Under the pieces are notes generated by a model. It did no database searches. It saw only the letters and a list, made by a program, of their open reading frames with translations, and was not told the DNA's origin. From Gemmatimonadota bacterium (GTDB lineage Bacteria; Gemmatimonadota; Gemmatimonadetes; Longimicrobiales; Gaopeijiaceae): 6,310 nt of DNA. Numbering within the stretch: position 1 is the first letter of the stretch; each line of letters starts with the position of its first letter. The stretch lies in NCBI GenBank assembly GCA_026713345.1, contig JAPOOQ010000653.1, positions 1 through 6,310 of the forward strand, read 5' to 3'. This document shows, piece by piece, positions 1-5,257 of this stretch. A program made the position numbers and the translations under genes.

Positions 1-37
1 CAAGGTGATCGGCATGCGCGGGAATCAGCAAGGGGGT

Positions 38-709
38 CTATTCGGGCCACATGTAGGTCGTCTTGCCGCACGGATGCACCAGACGTTCGCGGGACTTGGT
101 TGGTCGATCGTGCAGGTCCCGCCATGAACCGCGAAGTCCACGGACGACTGGGAGAATCGAGATGGCGGCGTCCCACTCGTGCTCGTTCTCAGGTTCGACA
201 TCGACACCGAGCCATGAGGTCAGGCGGTCGTTCATGACGGATTTGTTCGCGCCGCTGTAGTCGTAAGGCTCTTCGAGCAGAGCGTAGTAAAGCACCTTGG
301 GGTGGGTCTCGGTGACGAAGATGTCGGGGAAGGCTCGGCGCACGGCGAGCAGCACCGCCATTCCGTTGACGCTCACGGCTCCGTAGAGCGAGTTTGGCGC
401 TACGATGGAGTCCTTCACGGGGCAATAGCGATCTCGAAGCCGCCAATCCGCCGGACGCCAGCCACTGTGACCAGTTCCCCAGCAGGTGAGGGTGTCGATC
501 CCGAGCCCCAAGGGCTTTTCGCCCCCGAGAATCGACCGAACCACGTCCTCTGCGGTTTGGAGAATCTTCGTGGTGACGCAGACGATATCCCCGTCCCGAA
601 CCTTCGCTCGGGCAAATCCATGGTTGCCGTTGCCGCCAGGGTCATACCCAACCACGGTGCCGGTCATCGGCATACGGTCAACTGTCGTGTCTACATTACA
701 ATCTGTCAT
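38..709 (-). CDS. DUF429 domain protein (RNase H-like fold, predicted nuclease)
   Basis: A 223-residue protein resembling the DUF429 family, which is predicted to have an RNase H-like fold; its reaction and substrate are not established. Seen in the sequence, numbering from the chosen start: an opening beta-strand motif VVGYDPGG with Asp23, a second acidic strand LGIDTL with Asp72, the block NSLYGAVSVNGM, then VTETHPK with Glu134, and HEWDAA with Asp180. These acidic positions are spaced like a metal-binding RNase H-type site. The C terminus ends in YMWPE, as I recall for relatives. The reading frame stays open upstream to a GTG at 838, but that part overlaps an IS3 relic in another frame, so I prefer the ATG at 709. 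It has only a weak AGGA about 13 nt upstream; ATGs at 673 and 667 are alternatives and lack any Shine-Dalgarno sequence. It is transcribed away from the operon to its right. DUF429 genes often sit in accessory regions, which fits here. Family call fairly sure, function unknown. Confidence 0.8.
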   Translation of the reverse strand: MTDCNVDTTVDRMPMTGTVVGYDPGGNGNHGFARAKVRDGDIVCVTTKILQTAEDVVRSILGGEKPLGLGIDTLTCWGTGHSGWRPADWRLRDRYCPVKDSIVAPNSLYGAVSVNGMAVLLAVRRAFPDIFVTETHPKVLYYALLEEPYDYSGANKSVMNDRLTSWLGVDVEPENEHEWDAAISILPVVRGLRGSWRDLHDRPTKSRERLVHPCGKTTYMWPE

Positions 710-720
710 GTTCTGCTTAC

Positions 721-733
721 ATTCCTGAGGAAT
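721..733. promoter_or_regulatory. Short perfect palindrome upstream of the DUF429 gene
   Basis: ATTCCTGAGGAAT is a perfect inverted repeat with 6-base arms around a central G, ending 11 bases upstream of the proposed ATG of the minus-strand DUF429 gene. It contains the only Shine-Dalgarno-like AGGA available for that start, so a bound protein or local folding could affect its expression. It may be coincidental: no second copy is seen nearby, and no convincing -35/-10 pair was found in this leader. Confidence 0.25.
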
Positions 734-741
734 CTTGCTAC

Positions 742-911
742 GAACACATCTGGCGCGGCATCGAGCAACTGCCGCTTCCAGGAGCCCACCGGTCGGGATG
801 GAGCTTATACCGCGCGGCGATCGCCTCCACGCTGTCACGCTTCTGCAGCGCCTCCAGAGCCACCCGGCCCCTGAACTCCGCCGGGAATCGTCGTCTCTTC
901 CTAGCAGCTAT
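742..911 (-). pseudogene. IS3-family transposase orfA, decayed 5' remnant
   Basis: The minus strand encodes the N-terminal helix-turn-helix part of an IS3-family OrfA (Transposase_8 type). From 911 downwards it reads AARKRRRFPAEFRGRV, then ALEALQKRDSVEAIAARYKL, then HP. Around 790-798 the frame shifts by one base and continues in a second frame as SWKRQLLDAAPDVF, the expected next part of the same protein. A purine-rich Shine-Dalgarno (AAGGGGGAG, 918-926 on this strand) precedes the expected start, but the start codon is ATA instead of ATG. Only about 58 residues remain of a protein usually near 100, and no orfB is present. Lost start, frameshift and truncation together mean a dead relic. It marks past IS activity next to the DUF429 gene. 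I could not define terminal inverted repeats or target duplications. Confidence 0.75.
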
Positions 912-939
912 CTCGGTGCTCCCCCTTCACACTGAATCT

Positions 940-1211
940 ATGGTCTGGAACACACTCCACACCATCGTCGGCGCGGCCATCCCGTTCCGCTGACCCTGGG
1001 CCCGACGCCCACGCCAACCGCCGCGCAGCTGGCTGCACCGAGCTGGGACCATCTTCGCTCGGCCACCGACACGATCGAGGCGATCACGATCCACCCGCCC
1101 ATCGCGGCCCGTTTCCAGTGCTCCGAGCACCCGCTGGGTGCGGAGGACCACGTCCCCGACGCGCTCGGCGCCGACTGCGTCGTGGTGCGGAGGGACGGCC
1201 ACTGCGAGTAG
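940..1211 (+). pseudogene. GC-rich frameshifted coding relic, unrecognised
   Basis: A stretch that behaves like former coding DNA but has no intact reading frame. From the ATG at 940 the frame encodes MVWNTLHTIVGAAIPFR and stops at TGA 991-993. A one-base shift near 987-990 leads into an open frame that runs to TAG at 1209-1211, through SWDHLRSATDTIEAITIHPP and ending in ADCVVVRRDGHCE. In both segments almost every codon ends in G or C, as expected of coding sequence in a high-GC genome, and the two join smoothly. No Shine-Dalgarno precedes the ATG, and the downstream frame has no usual start codon of its own. Product about 90 residues; I do not recognise the family. It could be a relic of a longer gene or a short gene with a sequencing error. 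The minus-strand frame over this region (927-1202) looks like a shadow. Confidence 0.35.
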
Positions 1212-1341
1212 GCCGTCGGCAGCGGATCGTCTGCCAGATCCGTACCGGGGACACAGGCACCTCCCCGATAGCGCTGAGCTTGCGCTACGAGTCCTGGAAG
1301 AGCACTCCCGGGCGGCGGCGAAAGGAGAGCAGAAACCTGAC
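1212..1341 (+). other. Gap with an unassigned open stretch
   Basis: This is the rest of the roughly 500-base region without an intact gene between the IS relic and the operon. One plus-strand frame stays open through it and ends at TGA 1360-1362, with the plausible helical tail AELALRVLEEHSRAAAKGE. Its upstream part overlaps the GC-rich relic in another frame, and it has no supported start. It could be the end of a broken gene. I see no RNA gene, convincing terminator or repeat here. Confidence 0.3.
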
Positions 1342-1370
1342 TTGACGGCTAGGCTATCTTGAGTTACGGT
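1342..1370 (+). promoter_or_regulatory. Predicted sigma-70-type promoter of the three-gene operon
   Basis: TTGACG (1342-1347) and TACGGT (1365-1370) are separated by exactly 17 bases, a good match to a housekeeping promoter of a high-GC bacterium. Transcription would begin near 1377, giving a leader of about 44 bases with AGGAG (1407-1411) placed 9 bases before the ATG at 1421. It is the only strong promoter I see before the operon. Inferred from sequence only. Confidence 0.55.
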
Positions 1371-1420
1371 GCTCGTCCCTTGGAATACTCTGAACCCCTA
1401 AAGCGCAGGAGACGCCCTGG

Positions 1421-1804
1421 ATGTCAGACCAGGAAGCCGATCGGTCGCCAAAAGAGACGCCGCCTCCTCTGCCGTCTACGATTGTCGGCGAAATCAGGCC
1501 CACGCCCGTGGTTGCGCATAACGTGTGGGTGGGGATCAGCGGAGGCCACCTCGTTCTGGCTCACTTCTTCGCGGACCACTATGCCCCCCCCGTGAAGTGG
1601 GCTTGGCATAGTGACGAGATGGGGACAGTCACGGAAGTTCCAGACGAACTCCACATCGTCCGCGAGTATGTTGCCACACTCGCGATTCCGCCTTCCCATG
1701 TCAGGGAAATAGCCGCCCGGCTGATCGGCGCAGCTGATGCCATCGACAGGGCTAACGCACACGCTGCGAGGCTGGCCCAAGAAGCGGAGACCTCTGATGA
1801 GTGA
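1421..1804 (+). CDS. Small hypothetical protein, DUF3467-like layout (operon gene A)
   Basis: A 127-residue soluble protein with no signal peptide or membrane segment, and I do not recognise it with certainty. The first 20 residues are polar and proline-rich, probably disordered. A beta-rich core follows: VVAHNVWVGISGGHLVLAHF (30-49), then a second strand ending in REYVATLAIPPSHVREIAAR (81-100), and an alanine-rich C-terminal helix. An Asn-containing strand, a strand with a hydrophobic-Phe ending, and a strand followed by a Pro-led helix recall DUF3467, a small family of unknown role, but the similarity is only in layout. AGGAG lies 9 bases before the ATG. Its last 8 bases overlap the start of gene B, so the two are probably translationally coupled. 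First gene of the operon; it may be a structural partner or regulator of the B-C pair, by position only. Confidence 0.75.
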   Translation: MSDQEADRSPKETPPPLPSTIVGEIRPTPVVAHNVWVGISGGHLVLAHFFADHYAPPVKWAWHSDEMGTVTEVPDELHIVREYVATLAIPPSHVREIAARLIGAADAIDRANAHAARLAQEAETSDE

Positions 1805-2375
1805 GCTAGCGGTAGCTGAACATAACCTCCTCGGCAATCTCGTTGCCGGACTGAATCAGGCCAACCCATACACACGGTCGAACCTCCTTACCCAGTTTTC
1901 CTATGACCATAAGATCACCATGCGTGGCGAGCTATCGGGCACTTCGCCGCGCCTGTCTTGGAGACAGTCCTACGATTTTCAGCTTCACGTCAACTACATG
2001 CCGTGGTATCCGCAATGGCCCCTAGTGGATCGTATCGTCTTGGACGCCGAGACGCTGTTTGGTCGCGACCTCCGTTCGGCACCGGTCGGCCATCAAGTGC
2101 TTCAGGTGAATCTCCAATACGCACTAGGTCCATACGTGATCGTGGACGGAGAGTGGTGCTCCTGGTGGGAAGATGAGGACTTAGGGGTAGTTATCCAGAG
2201 GAAGCCATGGAGCCTACTTGGAACCGGAAAGACTTTGCGGGACGCGATCGACAATTTCCGTGAAAACGCGGCACGCCATGCTGTCGGGATGCAGCACGAG
2301 AAGTTCGGCGAGATGACCGAAGACGCTTGGGAGATGCGGGGCTTCGTCGTGCGTTACCTTCCCCACAATGGGTAG
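1797..2375 (+). CDS. Hypothetical protein with a HicB-like C-terminal signature (operon gene B)
   Basis: A 192-residue protein of no clear overall family. Residues 60-75 are aromatic-rich (FQLHVNYMPWYPQW), and 105-128 form strands with a Trp/acid cluster (GEWCSWWEDEDLG). Residues 131-160 read VVIQRKPWSLLGTGKTLRDA followed by IDNFRENAAR. The Gly-x-Gly-x-Thr-Leu-x-x-Ala-x-x-Asn part resembles the HicB antitoxin signature, in which a strand leads to G-x-T-x-x-E-A and an amphipathic helix. The N-terminal 130 residues are extra compared with a normal HicB. I chose the ATG at 1797, 6 bases after GGAGA (1786-1790), rather than an ATG at 1737 that lies deep inside gene A. It overlaps gene A by 8 bp and gene C by 8 bp. 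With the HicA-like protein next door it may be the antitoxin or a regulatory partner; that is inference. HicB-like match: moderate to low certainty; gene: high. Confidence 0.75.
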   Translation: MSELAVAEHNLLGNLVAGLNQANPYTRSNLLTQFSYDHKITMRGELSGTSPRLSWRQSYDFQLHVNYMPWYPQWPLVDRIVLDAETLFGRDLRSAPVGHQVLQVNLQYALGPYVIVDGEWCSWWEDEDLGVVIQRKPWSLLGTGKTLRDAIDNFRENAARHAVGMQHEKFGEMTEDAWEMRGFVVRYLPHNG

Positions 2376-3060
2376 AACGTACTCGCGCCGACAAATTGAG
2401 CGGGGACTGAAGCGCAAGGGTTTCGCCACGGACTTCAATGACCATCGGTACCTCCGCTTCATACTCGACGGAGAGCGTACGCACATTAGGACTTTCGTGC
2501 AGCATGGTGGCGGAGGTAGGGATGTCGGTGTTAGCCTCCTCAAGCTAATGGCGATCGAGTGCTATCTGAGTCTCCCGGATTTTCGCAATCTCGTAGCCTG
2601 TCCATTCACGAAGGAGGAATACGAGCAACGCTATCGGGACGCGTTGGTGAGCGAACGACCTCCTTGGCACCAGGGGTTTCGCCTTCTGCCAGCGAATAGC
2701 CCGTCGGCGCTTCCGAGAACCTCCGAGCGCCTGTCGAAACCAAGTGTCAATCCCCACCCTCCCGATCCCTACCCCGTTATGACCCCTTGCGAACTGTGTG
2801 ACGATACCTGTGACCGGCAACTGCTACCCACTAAGATGTCTGACCTCGTGGTGTGCCGGAGCCATGGATTCAGCTTCTACATCACGCTAGCGGGCCGTCA
2901 TGAGCTCGAGAGCGTCCGGAATACCGAGAGTGCCATGGCCACCCAACGCGTCCTCCGACGGATCGTTGCGGCCGGCAAGCAGGAGCACGCCGAGGGCAAC
3001 CTTCTTCGCATCACCAGCACGTTTGTCCGAATCATGGCAGATCGCCTAGTCGACGACTAG
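2368..3060 (+). CDS. HicA-like domain protein with C-terminal Cys/His cluster (operon gene C)
   Basis: A 230-residue two-part protein. Residues 5-60 follow the HicA (YcfA) double-stranded RNA-binding-like fold: helix YSRRQIERGLKRKGF, strand with Asp25-His26 (NDHRYLRFILDG), strand HIRTFVQHGG, then RDVGVSLLKLM. In HicA toxins, which cut mRNA, a His just after the first helix is catalytic; His26 is the candidate, with His46 in the basic strand. An acidic tail (CPFTKEEYEQRY, 78-89) is what I recall of a divergent HicA-like group. A proline/serine-rich linker (about 98-138) follows, then Cys141, Cys144, Cys148, Cys163 and His166, a likely zinc site, and a helical basic C terminus. HicA is usually 60-90 residues, so this is an enlarged form. 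Its start overlaps the end of gene B by 8 bp with no clear Shine-Dalgarno, so translation is probably coupled to B. Role as ribonuclease or toxin is inference. Confidence 0.75.
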   Translation: MGRTYSRRQIERGLKRKGFATDFNDHRYLRFILDGERTHIRTFVQHGGGGRDVGVSLLKLMAIECYLSLPDFRNLVACPFTKEEYEQRYRDALVSERPPWHQGFRLLPANSPSALPRTSERLSKPSVNPHPPDPYPVMTPCELCDDTCDRQLLPTKMSDLVVCRSHGFSFYITLAGRHELESVRNTESAMATQRVLRRIVAAGKQEHAEGNLLRITSTFVRIMADRLVDD

Positions 3061-3154
3061 CCCCTCGCGACCGGGCAACCTGCATTTCGCGGGAGCGGCC
3101 ACTGGCCTTCCGTCAATGCGCGGACCAACTACTCTGACTTCGCACCCGCCGAAC

Positions 3155-3188
3155 TTGACACCAATGGTCGCTGGCTGTAGGATATAAT
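3155..3188 (+). promoter_or_regulatory. Strong predicted promoter of the OLD-family gene
   Basis: TTGACA (3155-3160) lies 17 bases before TAGGAT (3178-3183), and a perfect TATAAT (3183-3188) overlaps it at a 22-base spacing that is too long for the same -35. Transcription should start near 3190, leaving a leader of about 100 bases before the ATG at 3293. An in-frame-open ATG at 3196 just after the start point could give a short leader peptide but lacks a ribosome site. The gap 3061-3154 holds nothing else I can name; a weak inverted match there is not a convincing terminator. Confidence 0.6.
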
Positions 3189-3292
3189 ACACCCAATGCG
3201 AATCACTAATACCTCCGCGACAACGGATCGTACAGCCCGCACCCGAGTGTTGTGCGCCATGTATGTCCTTCGCATAGACTCAGGAACACAAC

Positions 3293-5254
3293 ATGCAACT
3301 AAAGACAATTCACGTTACCAACTTTCGCTCGGTAGACGACAGCAGCGAGTTCGACGTCGAGCAAGTGACCTGCCTCGTCGGAAAGAACGAAGCAGGGAAG
3401 AGTGCTGTCCTCTTGGCGTTGGCCGCCTTGAACCCGAACAAGGCTACACCGGTTGCCCTCGATAAGGAACGAGATTACCCGCGCCGCCATTTGACTCGCT
3501 ACGGGCAGATTCACGGCAATGAAGAGGCGGTCGCAGTCCGGACTGTCTGGCAACTGGATGCACCCGAGATCCAAACGATCGCTGCCGAGTTAGGTGAAGG
3601 CGCCGTGGGATCCAGGGTGGTCGAAGTTCGTAGGCGGTACGAGGAGCACCTTGAGGTCGCCGTGCAACTTAACCACCCAGCGATAGTGAAGCACCACTTG
3701 GACCTATTCGCCCTGAACGCTTCAGAGCGGTCGATGCTGAAATCGCCCGAGACGATGGCCGAACTCATCGAAACGCTAGACGCTCTCTCGGCTCCTACCG
3801 AAAAGCACTCGCGGCTACAGCAACACTTGAATGAATACGGCGACATCGACGTGCGTGTGCGAGACCTCGTTCTCGGCGCACTTCCGAGCTTCATGTATGT
3901 GTCTTCTTACGACCGGATGGCTGGTGCGATCCAGATCGAACAGACACTGGATAGAATCGCGTCCAATGAAATCAACCATGATCAATACCGAGGGTCGCGC
4001 CTATTTGTTGCGTTCTTGGAACATGCCGGTGTGGCCCTGACTTCAATAGTGAACGTCCCCACGTTTGAGACCTTCAACGCACTGCTGAAGGCAGCATCTG
4101 CCAACATCACCGACCAAGTCCTCGAATACTGGTCCCAAAATCCAGACCTTAACGTTGAGGTGAGCATCGACATGGCGCGCCCCGGCGATCTCCCGCCCTT
4201 CAACACAGGAACCGTTGCGAGAGCTCGCATATGGAACAACCTGCATCGTGTGGACACGCCATTCTCTGAACGCAGTGCGGGATTTGTCTGGTTCTTCTCG
4301 TTTCTTGTAAAATTCGCTCAAGTAAAAAAGGCAGGCGGTCCCGTTGTCTTGCTCTTGGACGAACCAGGGCTATCGTTGCACGGAAGAGCGCAGGGGGACC
4401 TCTTGCGGTTCATCAACGACAAACTGGCACCGTTCCACCAGGTCATCTATTCCACCCACTCCCCATTCATGGTTCCTGCCGACGAGCTACAGCGTGTGCG
4501 AGTCGTCGAGGACAAAGTGGATCGAACGTCCGCTCGCCCCAAGTCCTATGGGACGAAGGTAGGTCAAGACGTTCTTGAGGTCGAAGCGGATACGCTCTTC
4601 CCACTGCAGGGCGCATTGGGCTACGAGGCGACGCAGAGCCTATTCGTCGGTAAACACACCCTGCTATTGGAGGGACCGAGCGACATTCTGTATCTGCAAG
4701 CCCTCTCTGGCACACTCGAGGCACGTGGCAGGACGAAACTGGATTCGCGGTGGACGATGTGTCCAGCCGGGGGCATCGACAGGATCATGCCATTTGTTTC
4801 TCTGTTCGCCGGCAAGGACTTGCACGTTGCGGTCCTGACTGACTACGCGCATGGATCTAAGGGGACGGCCAATAGGATACGGCGGTCGGACATTTTGCGG
4901 GCAGGTCACTTTCTTACAGTGGCTGACTTCGTCAGCGCCCCGGAAGCGGACATAGAAGACATTTTCGATGCGGACCTTTACGCCGACATTGTGAATCAAA
5001 GCTACCGGTTGCCAGAATCCCATCGTATTAAGAGCCAGGCACTTGCCCAAGATACGTCCACTACACGTGTGGTAAGAAAGGTGGAGAAGACCTTTGGCTT
5101 GATGCCGGAGACCATTCCTGAGTTTGACCACTACACTCCCGCGGCGTGGCTGATCCGAAACCCAGACATCCTCTCCGGGGAGTCGGAAGCAATTCGACGA
5201 ACTCTCGCGGTGGCAGAGCAGGTCTTCAAGACCATCAACAGTCTCTTGGATTAG
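3293..5254 (+). CDS. OLD-family ATP-dependent endonuclease (ABC ATPase plus TOPRIM)
   Basis: A 653-residue protein with an SMC/RecF-like ABC ATPase fused to a TOPRIM nuclease domain, the layout of OLD-family (overcoming lysogenization defect) proteins, many of which act in phage defence. Seen: FRSVDDSSEF start, Walker A GKNEAGKS (30-37), a long helical insertion (about 140-280), signature-like ERSAGFVWF (326-334), Walker B VVLLLDEPG (351-359), H-loop STHS (387-390). The TOPRIM part begins at about 450: LLLEGPSD with Glu460 and Asp464, then VLTDYAHGSK with Asp517, and EADIEDIF (551-558). The usual Asp-x-Asp is Asp-Tyr-Ala, so one metal ligand is changed. I recall VLTD-F-A in close relatives, so this may be a subfamily trait. 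AGGA (3282-3285) lies 7 bases before the ATG. No UvrD-like helicase (GajB) follows, so it is not a Gabija pair; it looks like a stand-alone or context-coupled OLD. It has its own promoter, and its stop is 3 bp from that of the convergent methyltransferase relic. Confidence 0.9.
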   Translation: MQLKTIHVTNFRSVDDSSEFDVEQVTCLVGKNEAGKSAVLLALAALNPNKATPVALDKERDYPRRHLTRYGQIHGNEEAVAVRTVWQLDAPEIQTIAAELGEGAVGSRVVEVRRRYEEHLEVAVQLNHPAIVKHHLDLFALNASERSMLKSPETMAELIETLDALSAPTEKHSRLQQHLNEYGDIDVRVRDLVLGALPSFMYVSSYDRMAGAIQIEQTLDRIASNEINHDQYRGSRLFVAFLEHAGVALTSIVNVPTFETFNALLKAASANITDQVLEYWSQNPDLNVEVSIDMARPGDLPPFNTGTVARARIWNNLHRVDTPFSERSAGFVWFFSFLVKFAQVKKAGGPVVLLLDEPGLSLHGRAQGDLLRFINDKLAPFHQVIYSTHSPFMVPADELQRVRVVEDKVDRTSARPKSYGTKVGQDVLEVEADTLFPLQGALGYEATQSLFVGKHTLLLEGPSDILYLQALSGTLEARGRTKLDSRWTMCPAGGIDRIMPFVSLFAGKDLHVAVLTDYAHGSKGTANRIRRSDILRAGHFLTVADFVSAPEADIEDIFDADLYADIVNQSYRLPESHRIKSQALAQDTSTTRVVRKVEKTFGLMPETIPEFDHYTPAAWLIRNPDILSGESEAIRRTLAVAEQVFKTINSLLD

Positions 5255-5257
5255 TAA

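Noticed and set aside
710..838. N-terminal extension of the DUF429 frame to a GTG at 838
   Set aside because: This part overlaps the IS3 orfA relic in another frame and has no ribosome site; the family match begins only after the ATG at 709.
927..1202. Minus-strand 91-codon frame
   Set aside because: Arg/Gly-rich low-complexity translation, and codon third-position bias favours the plus strand.
1737..1796. Earlier ATG for gene B at 1737
   Set aside because: It would lie deep inside gene A and has no Shine-Dalgarno; the ATG at 1797 has GGAGA at 6-base spacing.
3196..3465. 89-codon open frame from 3196, overlapping the start of the OLD gene
   Set aside because: No ribosome site, and most of it is the shifted frame of the OLD coding sequence. 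A short leader peptide is possible but unsupported.
3293..5254. OLD gene as GajA of a Gabija system or AriA of PARIS
   Set aside because: No UvrD-like helicase follows it, and the TOPRIM domain is in the same chain rather than in a separate gene, so neither pair fits what is visible.
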